From: Lautropia sp.
GTDB taxonomy: Bacteria > Pseudomonadota > Gammaproteobacteria > Burkholderiales > Burkholderiaceae_E
Assembly (NCBI GenBank): GCA_030528325.1
Contig: JAUMZD010000009.1
Location: forward strand, 1-64,000
Direction of reading: 5' to 3'
Length of the DNA: 64,000 bases
Shown here: in pieces, positions 39,801-51,333 of the stretch
Layout of the letters: each line of letters begins with the position of its first letter
Position numbering within the stretch: position 1 is the stretch's first letter
Position numbers and translations under genes: made by a program
Notes under the pieces: generated by a model
What the model was told of the DNA's origin: nothing
Seen by the model: the letters and a program-made list of their open reading frames with translations, nothing else
Databases searched by the model: none

Positions 39801-40374
39801 GAAGGCCGATTTCGATGCGTTGAACGGTCATGATCAGGCCGCCCAGGCAGCCGGCCGCCAGCAGGAAGCCGTCGCGAGGATGGTCGATGCCGCCGAGCGC
39901 TACCTGCGCCTCAAGACAGCCTCACGTCTTCTGGCCTGGTCGATCGAGAAGTTCCGTGAAACCCGCCAGGGACCGATGCTTGCCCGGGCCTCGACACTGT
40001 TCCATGACCTGACGCTGAAGCGCTTCAGCCGGTTGCTGGTCGATACCGATGATCACGACAGACCCCGGCTGCTGGGCATCCGGGACAATGGCCAGACGGT
40101 CGGTGTGTCGGGCCTCAGCGAGGGCACCCGCGACCAGCTCTATCTGGCGCTTCGTCTGGCAGCCCTCGAGACCCAGTCCGGCACGGGCCGGCGGCTGCCG
40201 CTGATTGCCGATGACCTGTTCATCAATTTCGATGATGAACGCACCGCTGCTGGCCTGCGGGTACTGGGCAACGTTTCAGAAAACCGGCAGATCATTTTTC
40301 TCACCCACCATGCCCATCTGGTGCCACTGGCCCGGAAAGTGCTGGGTGATCAGCTGAATGTCATCGAGCTTTGA
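36823..40374 (+). CDS. YhaN-like SMC/Rad50-type ATPase
   Basis: The 1,183-residue product has the ABC-ATPase halves at its ends: Walker A GPNEAGKSTL at about 36-45 and, near the end, the signature VSGLSEGTRDQLYLALRLAAL, Walker B LPLIADDLFINFDD and the His switch FLTHH. The roughly 850 residues between are Gln/Arg/Glu/Leu-rich coiled coil. I see no central CxxC zinc hook, which fits YhaN (AAA_27-type) and not SbcC. A GGAG site precedes the ATG. It is 114 bp after its nuclease partner. Confidence 0.87.
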   Translation: MRIRELRLIRYGKFTDRMLTMPAASQDIHLVVGPNEAGKSTLRQAIGDWLFGFPQKTTMGFLHPMADLRIGGVLEALNRKPATDGDTMAGAGAGRDDVRSALFPALDFIRKKGRKDTIIDGQDEKTPLPADALAAWLGHLDDVAFKRLYALDHRMLVEGSEGILRASDDVGRMLFQSASGVEHLGEALKRLENEADQLWAPRKSANRLFYQAQEDFDAARRQLNQVQLRTREWKEKHEALAATEEALNEAEQRNLQIQQQKSRLERIRRVQPMLLALDTALSAQHQLAGDGLPVLLPENAAQILRDASQQGMLAQADRQRLSATLAGLDRSLETLCPDQQVLGLAADITALNDARLRFHDHPAQIEKHRTSLQHKHMKARELAQALGWPDEDESTLTRHLPPEALREQIRELIDQHASIRQARDGAQQTLAGLNRQISQWQQQIQALSTHHLDNRLPALLDQARKLGDTDRILSDYRAQIASFDRSIDQALSQMGQWQQPVETLNTMLVPEPAQVQRLIDRQHEDKGRLRAAQSSLAARHEEISRREQALQQLVRHHQPVSTEQLQQARDTRDAHWQRIKTDPGSLPAETQAFEIRIREADQLADTRLERAQHEAQRQASAEQLERLRLEAEITQQEIDTIRQQICQRLSDWQAQATACGLPRLPLDMAPAWLKQREQALGAHHQKVQLTVACQHHEERAEHIRLALIEHLGNDDEQLPSARTLEDVILMASERMAEANRIRGRIDTLGRQLDEARLQLPLAETALQAAEQHWHRWEERWLKLLDAMGQSPDTPIEQIRTRLGLMQELDTVLTDMAVIRRERIDTLESEWNGWQSDALMLARRLMADQHPASAQDVSIALNQRLDTARQQAAEAERLSQQRQQAQQALDQALREQQAIDATLQPLMQQAGTTDMQALARAIESSDQRRQIERRIEQHQQQLMATADGLSIAQLREEAAGIDPDQLHAQLESLDTEARQLITTIRELSTRQGQQKADFDALNGHDQAAQAAGRQQEAVARMVDAAERYLRLKTASRLLAWSIEKFRETRQGPMLARASTLFHDLTLKRFSRLLVDTDDHDRPRLLGIRDNGQTVGVSGLSEGTRDQLYLALRLAALETQSGTGRRLPLIADDLFINFDDERTAAGLRVLGNVSENRQIIFLTHHAHLVPLARKVLGDQLNVIEL

Positions 40375-40586
40375 GGTGCGCACATTGCTGTTGCAGGGGC
40401 AGCTGGTGACAGCGTGAACTCGCCAGCCCGGCCTCGAGCCGCAAGAACTGGAAGCCCTTGCCAACTGGGTGATGTCACAACAGAAACCCTGAACCACGGT
40501 CAGACAGCCGTCCGGCCAGCCCAACAACGGTCTGGCCGGATCAGCGCCTCTCACGAACACTCACGCACAGCCCAAGCTCCGAGTTG
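40375..40586. other. Intergenic region with a solitary PE1-like end
   Basis: Between the convergent ATPase and methyltransferase genes I see no gene. Bases 40570-40580, GCCCAAGCTCC, match the outer end of PE1, but nothing else of the element is present, so this may be chance or a remnant. Confidence 0.3.
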
Positions 40587-42059
40587 TCACAACCGGTTGC
40601 CCCCGGGCGCATGGCCTGTCAGCAGCTGATCGAGCCGTTGCGTGTGGATGCCGTGGAAGCGCTTCAGTGCCTCGACCTCGGCACGAACCTCTTCAACTGG
40701 CCTGGGCCTGGCGGCACGGCTGGCCAGGATCATCTTGTTCTTGCTGGTGTGCTCGAGCGAGATGAACTCGAACACCTGCGTGTCGTAGCCCTCGCCTTCC
40801 AGCAGCAAGGCTCTGAGTCCATCGGTCAGCATTTCAGCCGCCTGCCCCTTGTGGATCCCATGCCGGAGGATGGGCGCGAGCGGCCCGGGGCTCAGCAACT
40901 GCGGGCGCAGCTCGCGGTGGCAGCAGGGTGAGCAGACCAGCATCGCCGCATGCTGCTTCACGCCCTGATACAGCGCATCGTCGGTCGCCGTGTCACAGGC
41001 GTGCAGCGCGATCATCCAGTCGGTATCACCCGGGCTCGTGTGGGCAATGTCACCCTGCTCGAAACGCAACCCCGTCATGCCATGCCTGAGCGCGATGCGG
41101 TTGCACAGGGCCACCAGATCGGTGCGGCGTTCGATGCCCACCGTCTCGACGTTCAGCCCCAAGCCGTGCGTGAGATGGTCGTGCAGCGCAAAGGTCAGAT
41201 AGCCCTTGCCGGCCCCGAAATCTCGGATGCGAAGCGGCGGCTGCCCTGACCCGCCCAGCTGGCTGCTGGCCGGATTGTGGCGCCAGGCCGAGACCAGAAT
41301 CTCGACGAACTTGTTGATCTGCCGCCACTTGCGTGCCATGGCCGGCACCAGCTGGCCGCCGGGCCGGGTCACCCCCAGATCCACCAGGTAAGGCCGGTCG
41401 ATCCGGATCAGGTAATGCCGGCCCCGGTTGTGCGTACCGGCGATCGCCCAATCCTCACCATCATCGGAAGATGCCGCATCGGATGAAGGGTCATCGGATC
41501 CGGCGGAGGCGCCGATCACGGCTGAGGGGTGTCGTGCAGCCATGCTGCCCTGATCAGGCGTCTGCCCGGCCTGGTTCCCTGTCGGCACACGACCGGATGG
41601 CGAACCGGTGGTATCAGCCGGCAAGGCCGGGGCCGTTGACACCCGACGGCTGCGGATCAGCGGGCGGCCCCGCTTGCTGAAGCCCAGCTCGGTGATCCGC
41701 TCCGCCGTCTCGAGCACGGCAACCGTCATCACCTCGCCCAGCAACCGGTCCACGGTAGCGAGCGCGTCGGCTTCATCCAGGTTGCTGCGCTGGTCACGGG
41801 TGTCGTACTGCCAGTCGAATCCCAGCTTCACGCCATCCTTCATCCGGACGGGCTGGATGCGAATTCGCTTGAGCACCGAACCTTCTGTCTCGAAACCCTC
41901 GGCCAGCACCCGAACCCTGGGCTTCGAGAGCACCAGCCGCAGCAGTTGCCGGGCTCGGACGGCCTGCGTGACGGCAGCCATGAAGCGGACTCGCCCATCG
42001 GCCGATGCCGGCGCCTGCTCAGGCTGGCTGCCTGCTGCGGCCGTCAAGTGTTTGCCCAC
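40587..42059 (-). CDS. SAM-dependent methyltransferase (METTL25/RRNAD-like type)
   Basis: The 490-residue product has an N-terminal region of about 250 residues of unknown fold and a C-terminal class I methyltransferase. Motif I is LRIRDFGAGKGYLTFAL, preceded by KWRQINKFVEIL; the motif IV region is ALHACDTATDDAL, followed by SPCCHRELRPQL with two adjacent Cys. These marks recall the Methyltransf_32 group. A disordered segment of about 65 residues rich in Ser, Pro and Asp (around 165-200) interrupts the N-terminal part. The start is GTG, four bases after the stop of the symporter gene, with its ribosome-binding site GGAG inside that gene. The substrate is unknown. Confidence 0.75.
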   Translation of the reverse strand: MGKHLTAAAGSQPEQAPASADGRVRFMAAVTQAVRARQLLRLVLSKPRVRVLAEGFETEGSVLKRIRIQPVRMKDGVKLGFDWQYDTRDQRSNLDEADALATVDRLLGEVMTVAVLETAERITELGFSKRGRPLIRSRRVSTAPALPADTTGSPSGRVPTGNQAGQTPDQGSMAARHPSAVIGASAGSDDPSSDAASSDDGEDWAIAGTHNRGRHYLIRIDRPYLVDLGVTRPGGQLVPAMARKWRQINKFVEILVSAWRHNPASSQLGGSGQPPLRIRDFGAGKGYLTFALHDHLTHGLGLNVETVGIERRTDLVALCNRIALRHGMTGLRFEQGDIAHTSPGDTDWMIALHACDTATDDALYQGVKQHAAMLVCSPCCHRELRPQLLSPGPLAPILRHGIHKGQAAEMLTDGLRALLLEGEGYDTQVFEFISLEHTSKNKMILASRAARPRPVEEVRAEVEALKRFHGIHTQRLDQLLTGHAPGGNRL

Positions 42060-42062
42060 GTC

Positions 42063-43535
42063 TTACTTCTCCGGACAGCCTTCCGAGGTCCAGATCCGCT
42101 CATCGACCTGGCCCTTCAGCTCGGGAAAGCGGCTGAGGCAGAAACGTGGGTCACCCTGCTTACTCTGGGAGAAGTAGTCATTGGTCAACTTCACCACCAG
42201 ACCCGACAACAGGGCAATGGCCACCAGGTTGATGCTGGCCATGATGCCCATCACCGCGTCGGCCGTGTCGAAGACCGTGCCGATCTTTTCATAGGCTCCC
42301 CAGACGATGAAGAGCAGCACCAGCACGCGGAGCAGGGTCATGCCGACCCGGGTGTCGATCTTCAGGTACGTCATCGAACCTTCCGCGTAGGAGTAGTTGC
42401 CGATGATGGAAGTGAAGGCGAAGAAGAACACGGCGATCGCCACGAAATCCTTGCCGAAACTGCCGATGTGATAGGCCATCGCGTGCTGGGTCAGCACCGA
42501 GCCGCTGATGCCGGAGCCTGGCTGCAGGGCATCGGATAGCAGGATCATCACGCCGGTGGCGGTACAGATCAGAAGGGTGTCGATGAAGACGCCCAGCGAC
42601 TGCACGAAACCCTGGGAAGACGGATGGTGGGGACTGGGGACTGCCACGGCCGCGATGTTCGGCGCCGAGCCCATGCCGGCCTCGTTCGAGAACAGACCCC
42701 GCTTGATCCCCTGCAGCATGGCGGCCGTCATGCCACCGACGAAACCGCCCACGGCCGGCTCCAGCCCGAAGGCACTGCGCAGGATCATCATGATCGCGTC
42801 AGGCACCCGGTCGAAGTTGGTCACCATGATCCAGAGCGCGACCCCGAGGTAGGCAACCGCCATGAAAGGCACGATCACCTCGGCCACACGCGCGATCTTG
42901 CGAACCCCGCCGAAAATCACGACACCGGAGAGCAAGGCCAGGAAGAGGCCCACGCCCACCTTGTCGAAACCGAAGGATTCGCTCATCGACTCGGCAATGG
43001 CATTGGCCTGAACCGCGTTGAAGACCAGACCGAACACCACGAGCAGGCAGACGGCAAAGGCACTGCCCGCCCAGGGCGCATTCAATCCCTTGCTGATGTA
43101 GAAGGCCGGGCCACCACGATACATGCCGCGGTCGTCGCTGACCTTGTAGAGCTGGGCCAGCGTGCTTTCGGCGTAGGCAGTGGCCATGCCAACGAAGGCC
43201 ACAACCCACATCCAGAACAGGGCGCCCGGGCCGCCGGTATACAGCGCCACGGCCACACCGGCGATGTTGCCGGTACCGACCCGCGACGCAAGGCTCGTGG
43301 TCAGTGCCTGAAAGGGAGTGATCCCGTGACTGTCCCTCTGCGGCGCGCGGGTGATGGAGCGCACGAGCTCCCCGAAATGGACGACCTGAATGAACTTGAG
43401 TCGCACCGAAAACAGGATCCCCACGGCCAGCAGGCCATAGATCAGCACATAGCCCCACAACACATCGTTGACCGTGGCCACGGCTGCCTCGAACCAGCCG
43501 TACAGCCGGGTCATCATTCCCACGTCTGCACTCAT
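42063..43535 (-). CDS. Na+/alanine (glycine) symporter, AGCS family
   Basis: The 490-residue inner-membrane protein has about ten hydrophobic helices and the family marks GTGNIAGVAVALYTGGPGALFWMW, FVGMATAYAESTLAQLYK and FSNEAGMGSAPNIAA. It imports alanine or glycine with Na+. The start at 43535 has a strong AGGGGA site; the frame is open further upstream through a PE2 element but lacks support there. The methyltransferase gene follows four bases after its stop, so the two form an operon. Confidence 0.93.
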   Translation of the reverse strand: MSADVGMMTRLYGWFEAAVATVNDVLWGYVLIYGLLAVGILFSVRLKFIQVVHFGELVRSITRAPQRDSHGITPFQALTTSLASRVGTGNIAGVAVALYTGGPGALFWMWVVAFVGMATAYAESTLAQLYKVSDDRGMYRGGPAFYISKGLNAPWAGSAFAVCLLVVFGLVFNAVQANAIAESMSESFGFDKVGVGLFLALLSGVVIFGGVRKIARVAEVIVPFMAVAYLGVALWIMVTNFDRVPDAIMMILRSAFGLEPAVGGFVGGMTAAMLQGIKRGLFSNEAGMGSAPNIAAVAVPSPHHPSSQGFVQSLGVFIDTLLICTATGVMILLSDALQPGSGISGSVLTQHAMAYHIGSFGKDFVAIAVFFFAFTSIIGNYSYAEGSMTYLKIDTRVGMTLLRVLVLLFIVWGAYEKIGTVFDTADAVMGIMASINLVAIALLSGLVVKLTNDYFSQSKQGDPRFCLSRFPELKGQVDERIWTSEGCPEK

Positions 43536-43656
43536 TGATAAGTTCCCCTGAATGGATCGGTCGAGCCGATGCAATGCCCGAATGATAACGAGCCAGGCAC
43601 CGCTTACCGGGGCTGTCCCTGGAAATTTCCGGCTGTTTGACGCTTTCCAACCTTGG

Positions 43657-43767
43657 GATACTCTGAACGAGTCCACGCGGACGCCGCATCCCCGACACGG
43701 GCGCATGCCGCCTTGTCCTGCATCCCGTGTCAAGGCACGTCGTCTCACGGGACTTGTACAGAGAATC
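43657..43767 (-). repeat. Inverted-repeat element PE2, copy 2 (111 bp)
   Basis: The same 111-bp unit as 34517-34627 in opposite orientation, about 92 percent identical by eye. Its end repeats carry a few mismatches (GAACGAGTCC on one side, GTACAAGTCC on the other). It occupies the middle of the 302-bp gap between the symporter start (122 bp away) and the YqaE gene (71 bp away). Nothing else is seen in that gap. Confidence 0.92.
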
Positions 43768-43837
43768 CCTTGAAAGAAGCAGTTTCGATCCTCATCTGCC
43801 GGAGGGTCTGCTTCACTTCTTCCTGAAGGCTCGAACC

Positions 43838-44038
43838 ATGCGTCTGCTGCTTGCCCTCTTCCTGCCGCCCGTACTCTTCTTCACCATCGGGCGCCCCTTT
43901 GCCGGCATCATCTGCCTGATCCTGCAGATCACGCTGATCGGCTGGATTCCGGCGGCCATCTGGGCTGCCTACGCGCTCAGCCAGTACAAGACGGACAGGA
44001 AGATCGAAAAGGCCATGGGCAGCCGGCTCAACGGCTGA
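43838..44038 (+). CDS. YqaE/Pmp3 family small membrane protein
   Basis: The 66-residue product has two membrane helices (LLLALFLPPVLFFTIGRP and IICLILQITLIGWIPAAIW) and a charged tail, as in Pmp3/YqaE proteins, with the FLPP and GWIPA motifs. These are small inner-membrane proteins linked to salt and membrane-potential stress. The ATG at 43838 is the family start. The stop is three bases before a PE1 end. Confidence 0.82.
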   Translation: MRLLLALFLPPVLFFTIGRPFAGIICLILQITLIGWIPAAIWAAYALSQYKTDRKIEKAMGSRLNG

Positions 44039-44040
44039 TC

Positions 44041-44055
44041 CGCCCAAGCTCCTCA
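44041..44055 (-). repeat. Solitary PE1 end abutting copy C
   Basis: CGCCCAAGCTCCT is a single outer end of PE1 in inverse orientation, two bases before the complete copy C. The two ends form a 13-bp perfect hairpin stem (44041-44053 with 44056-44068). It may be the remnant of a second element in head-to-head arrangement. Confidence 0.75.
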
Positions 44056-44220
44056 AGGAGCTTGGGCGGTAGGAATCGCGAAGGCGAAAATCGGCCCCGC
44101 CGAGCACAGTTTGTGCCCGATTCGCCGCCCCATAGCCGGTGCTATGGGGCAAGAAGCGGGTGCAAAATGGGCCGGCGCGGCCGGTTTGCAGCCCGCGACT
44201 TTCCTGCCGTCCAAGCTCCT
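44056..44220 (+). repeat. Palindromic element PE1, long form, copy C (165 bp)
   Basis: Exactly 165 bp and in the same orientation as copy A. It differs from A at only a few bases, including two in the central palindrome and one in the right end (TGCCGTCC). It sits between the convergent stops of the YqaE gene and fdhD; its last base is the A of the fdhD stop codon TGA (44220-44222). As a long perfect-stem structure it could also end transcription from both sides. Confidence 0.95.
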
Positions 44221-45083
44221 CAAGCCAGCCCGAACCGCTCGGCAAAGGTATAGACCACGATCCGCTGACGACGGATCATGCCGGCCAGGGCCACGCCACT
44301 CTGACGGGCGGTCTCGATGGCCAGCGCCGTAGGCGCAGAGACCACCACCAGCGTGCCCACACGGGCCATCGCCACTTTCTGCACCATCTCGAAACTGGCA
44401 CGGCTGGTGATGGTCACGAATCCCTGAGCAACATCGACATCGGCACGAACCATCGCGCCGATCAGCTTGTCGAGCGCATTGTGGCGCCCCACATCCTCGC
44501 GAAGCAGTTTCACCTCACCCGCCAGATCACACCAGGCAGCAGCATGCGTCGAGCCGGTCAGCTGCTGAAGATGCTGGGCTGCCTTCAGGTTGCGCTCACC
44601 CCGGAACAGCACCGGCACGTCGAGCCCGATGGGCAATACCGCCGGCAAGGGCTGGCGAACCTGTGACAGGCTGTCGGTACCGCACAGGCCGCACCCGGTT
44701 CGACCGGCCAGATTGCGGCGACGCTCGCGCAACCGCCAGGCACATTCGGATGAGACTTCGAGCTGAAGCTCGATGCCATGGGCGAGCTCGACCACATCCA
44801 CGCCATACAACTCGGCCGGGGTGCGCAACAAGCCTTCCGTCAGGCCAAATCCCAGCGCGAAGTCTTCCAGATGATCGGGGCTGGCCATCATCACGGCGTG
44901 GGATATGCCGTTCAGAACCAGCGCCACCGGCACTTCCTCAGCGATGTGATCCATCACCGATGCCTGCTGGCCATCGTCCCAGACGTTGACCAACAACGAC
45001 AAAGCCCCCTTCAACGGGGGCTTGCCGGTATCGGCGGACGGGCCTGGCCCGTCTGCCGCTTCATCATCGAAGGCAGTCATCAA
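44220..45083 (-). CDS. fdhD: Formate dehydrogenase accessory sulfurtransferase FdhD
   Basis: The 287-residue protein passes sulfur from IscS to the molybdenum cofactor of formate dehydrogenase. It has the sulfur-transfer Cys motif GRTGCGLCGTDSL, GHNALDKLIGAM and SRASFEMVQKVA, as in FdhD. Its start overlaps the azurin stop by four bases (ATGA). No formate dehydrogenase genes are in the window. The stop codon is shared with the PE1 element. Confidence 0.93.
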   Translation of the reverse strand: MMTAFDDEAADGPGPSADTGKPPLKGALSLLVNVWDDGQQASVMDHIAEEVPVALVLNGISHAVMMASPDHLEDFALGFGLTEGLLRTPAELYGVDVVELAHGIELQLEVSSECAWRLRERRRNLAGRTGCGLCGTDSLSQVRQPLPAVLPIGLDVPVLFRGERNLKAAQHLQQLTGSTHAAAWCDLAGEVKLLREDVGRHNALDKLIGAMVRADVDVAQGFVTITSRASFEMVQKVAMARVGTLVVVSAPTALAIETARQSGVALAGMIRRQRIVVYTFAERFGLA

Positions 45084-45529
45084 CCACCGACGATGAACTT
45101 GCCCTTCATCACGCTCCAGTGGCCGGGGAAGGAGCAGAAGAAGGTGTAGTCTTCACCAGCCTTGAACTTGCTGGCATCGATCTTGACCGAGGTGCTTTCA
45201 CCACCACCGATGATCTTGGTGACGGCCAGCACGCGGGCGTCATCCTTCGGCACATAGCTGTCGGCCAGCGTCATCTTGCCGCCTGCCTTGGCCACGTCCT
45301 TGTAATCGGCCGTCTTCGTGATGACGACGTTGTGCCCCATGGCCGATGCCGGCAGCTTGCCAACGTGCTTCAGCTCCAGGTTGATTTCCTTGCAGTCGCC
45401 ATCCACCTTGATTTCCTTGGTGTTGAACGACATGGCATCCGTTGCCTCAACCTTCACATCGCAGGTTTTGGCCATCACAGCACTGGATGCGACCATCATC
45501 ATGCCAACCAGCAAACCTTTTGCCAACAT
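45080..45529 (-). CDS. azu: Azurin, periplasmic blue copper protein
   Basis: The 149-residue precursor has a signal peptide cleaved after VMA (residue 20). In mature numbering all four copper ligands fall on the canonical positions: His46 (AMGHN), Cys112 and His117 (FFCSFPGHWS) and Met121. Cys3 and Cys26 for the disulfide are also in place. It carries electrons between periplasmic donors and acceptors. A strong AGGAGAGG site precedes the ATG. It is the first gene of a translationally coupled azurin-fdhD pair, an unusual partner that suggests formate oxidation as an electron source. Confidence 0.97.
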   Translation of the reverse strand: MLAKGLLVGMMMVASSAVMAKTCDVKVEATDAMSFNTKEIKVDGDCKEINLELKHVGKLPASAMGHNVVITKTADYKDVAKAGGKMTLADSYVPKDDARVLAVTKIIGGGESTSVKIDASKFKAGEDYTFFCSFPGHWSVMKGKFIVGG

Positions 45530-45770
45530 AAACCTCTCCTAACACTCGTTTGTGATTTGAAGGAAGTCCCACAAGCCTGTCGAACCAGATCACCGACAGG
45601 CAGTGACGGATCTCTCTCGGCCCTGCCTCCGGCCATCTGAATCGGCCATGGGGCACAACCAGGGCGAGATACCAGCATCGATCCTGCTACGGGGAAACAC
45701 CTAGTGCCAGTTTACCCGAGATTTGGTACCAAAACGTCGATATCGGTCAAGTTGTACCGGTTTCATCCCG

Positions 45771-45856
45771 GGGCGCTTGGGCGGCAGGAAAGTCGCGGGC
45801 TGCAAACCGGCATGGCCGATTTTCATCTTCGCGATTCCTATACCGCCCAAGCGCCT
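45771..45856 (-). repeat. PE1 deletion derivative, copy F (86 bp)
   Basis: Both outer ends of PE1 are present (GGCGCTTGGGCGGCAGGAA and, opposite, a TATACCGCCC variant) with about 40 bases inside each, but the central 79 bp with the palindrome are missing; CATG marks the joint. It lies in the 325-bp gap between the azurin start and the YaeQ stop. The YaeQ stop TAG (45855-45857) uses the first two bases of this element. The remainder of the gap shows no gene. Confidence 0.85.
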
Positions 45857-46397
45857 ACCCGGACGCCTTCAGCACATGACGCACCGGCTGAAGCATGTTG
45901 GCCTCATCACCGAACCAGATCTGTCCATCCTGCACGATGCACTGCAGACTCGCCCCCCGCTGGGCAAGCGTTGCCAGCGCACGGCTATCGTCGGCATCCA
46001 GCCGCCACACCGTCAGGTTGTCGAGCCGGGCCAGACCATCCCGGACCTTCTCCCACCAGACCGGTGCAGTCCGGCCATAGGCCAGCACCACCACCTGCCT
46101 GGCGCGGGCCGCGGCCTTGCGGATCAGTCGTTCATCCGGCTGGCCCACGTCGACCCACAGCCGGATCCGGCCATCCGGCGTCATGGCATGAAGATCGGCC
46201 TCGTCCTCGGTGCTGAGCCCCCGGCCAAAGCGCAAATCCTCGTCGGCCAGCAGGGCAAAGGCCAGCACGCGCACCATCATCCGTTCATCGTTCTCGGAAG
46301 GATGGCGCGCAACAGTAAGTGAGTACTCACCGTAGTATGGCCTGTCCATGTCGGAGACATTCAGGCCCAGTTTGAAAACCGTCGATTTCAGTGCCAT
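45855..46397 (-). CDS. yaeQ: YaeQ family protein
   Basis: The 180-residue product matches YaeQ over its length: MALKSTVFKLGLNVSDMDRP at the start, the central LWVDVGQPDERLIRKA and the C-terminal LQCIVQDGQIWFGDE. YaeQ has a PD-(D/E)xK-like fold and no firmly known function. The start at 46397 is two bases after the stop of the acetyltransferase gene, so it belongs to the gyrB operon end. Its stop codon is formed at the junction with a PE1 derivative. Confidence 0.9.
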   Translation of the reverse strand: MALKSTVFKLGLNVSDMDRPYYGEYSLTVARHPSENDERMMVRVLAFALLADEDLRFGRGLSTEDEADLHAMTPDGRIRLWVDVGQPDERLIRKAAARARQVVVLAYGRTAPVWWEKVRDGLARLDNLTVWRLDADDSRALATLAQRGASLQCIVQDGQIWFGDEANMLQPVRHVLKASG

Positions 46398-46399
46398 GC

Positions 46400-47038
46400 C
46401 TATCCGGTGAAAGTCGTGCTGCAGGCGGCCTCGTCCCAGGGCCTGCCGCCCTGGGCAAGCCTCGCCATCAGGCGGGCTTCGAGCGCCGGCCATTCCTCGC
46501 GCAGCAGGCTGTACATGACCGTGTCGCGGATGCTGCCGTCACGACGTGGCGCGTGGCGTCGGATCACACCATCCTTGCGGGCCCCCAGCCGTTCGATGGC
46601 CTGCTGGCTGGCCAGGTTCAACCCGTCGGTGCGCCAGCCCACCACCGGGCATTGCAACACGTCGAAGGCATGGCGCAACAGCAGCAGCTTCGCCGTCGTG
46701 TTGACGTGCGTGCGCTGCACGCTCCTGCGGTACCAGGTGTAGCCGATCTCGACCCGGGGTATCGCGGCCACGATGTCGTGATAGCTGGTGCTGCCCAGCA
46801 CCCGGCCACCGGGCGTCTCGATCACGGCAAAGGCAAAGCGGGTTCCCGCCTGCCGGCCTTCCAGCGCCTGCTCGATGTAGGCACGCGTCTGATCCGGTTC
46901 CGGCACGCTGGTGACGCGGATCGTCCAAAGTTCGCCATCGGCAGCCGCATCGCGCAGGCCGGCCTCATGCGAAAGCGCCAGCGGCTCCAGACGGATGCCA
47001 TTGGCCGCCAGCACCACGGGCCTGACCAGTTGACTCAT
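46400..47038 (-). CDS. GNAT family acetyltransferase, RimJ/RimL type
   Basis: The 212-residue product has the GNAT fold with LGSTSYHDIVAAIPRVEIGYTW (strand 4 and the start of the acetyl-CoA site), a helix with NTTAKLLLLRHAFDV and the end RLGARKDGVIRRHAPRRDG typical of RimJ/RimL-like N-acetyltransferases. The target is unknown. It lies 28 bp after gyrB and two bases before yaeQ, apparently in one transcript. Confidence 0.87.
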   Translation of the reverse strand: MSQLVRPVVLAANGIRLEPLALSHEAGLRDAAADGELWTIRVTSVPEPDQTRAYIEQALEGRQAGTRFAFAVIETPGGRVLGSTSYHDIVAAIPRVEIGYTWYRRSVQRTHVNTTAKLLLLRHAFDVLQCPVVGWRTDGLNLASQQAIERLGARKDGVIRRHAPRRDGSIRDTVMYSLLREEWPALEARLMARLAQGGRPWDEAACSTTFTG

Positions 47039-47066
47039 GTCTGCCTGACTCCCCTGCCCGCCTGCC

Positions 47067-50767
<3,701 letters not shown>

Positions 50768-51333
50768 TCAGTCTGCTCCTGATTTCTTCCGGTTTAAGAC
50801 TTTATCTATATATCTATCTGTTGTTGTTGTTTGGTCGGACCGCTTGCCTGTGAATAACCCTGAAGATGGGCAAGGGGACTGGATCTTCACGAAACAGAAC
50901 GATGTGGACATTTGACAACGGGATGGTCACGGTATTGTGGACAACTTCGGGGTCAGCCCCAAAAGCCCGGGTTATGCACAAATTGCCGACAGGAATCGTG
51001 CAGTCTTCTCGATGAGTTGTTCACAATGGGGCGTTGATTGATGAAAACTTGGGCACGTCGGCTGCCAACCCTGTGACCTTTCTGTGAATAACCAGCCAGA
51101 AGCCTCGCGACATGTGGCTGATGCTGACACAGGGACTTATCCACAGGCAAGAAGACTCGTTCGATCGGCTTTGGTTTCGGCCATGAAAAGGTGCTCGAGC
51201 GGGAACGTGCCGGCGTGGGGTCTGCGAGAAACAGACACCGGGCCAGTGAACCGGCTGGCCCTTGAACGCCGGATCCGATACCGGCCGATCTGATGGACGG
51301 GTATCCATGTCTCGAATGCCTTCTGCCCGCCAC
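50768..51333. other. oriC: Putative replication origin between dnaN and dnaA
   Basis: This 566-bp non-coding stretch holds four exact TTATNCACA DnaA boxes: 50849-50857 (-), 50972-50980 (+), 51083-51091 (-) and 51137-51145 (+). One-mismatch sites lie at 50936-50944 and 51017-51025. An AT-rich run at 50791-50831 (TTTATCTATATATC and Thr-rich TTG repeats) stands out in this GC-rich sequence and could be the unwinding element. The dnaN promoter must also be here. A second box cluster lies upstream of dnaA. Confidence 0.7.

Noticed and set aside
36823..40374. Canonical sbcC
   Set aside because: No central CxxC zinc hook is visible, and the N-terminal sequence and the partner fit the YhaN/YhaO branch better.
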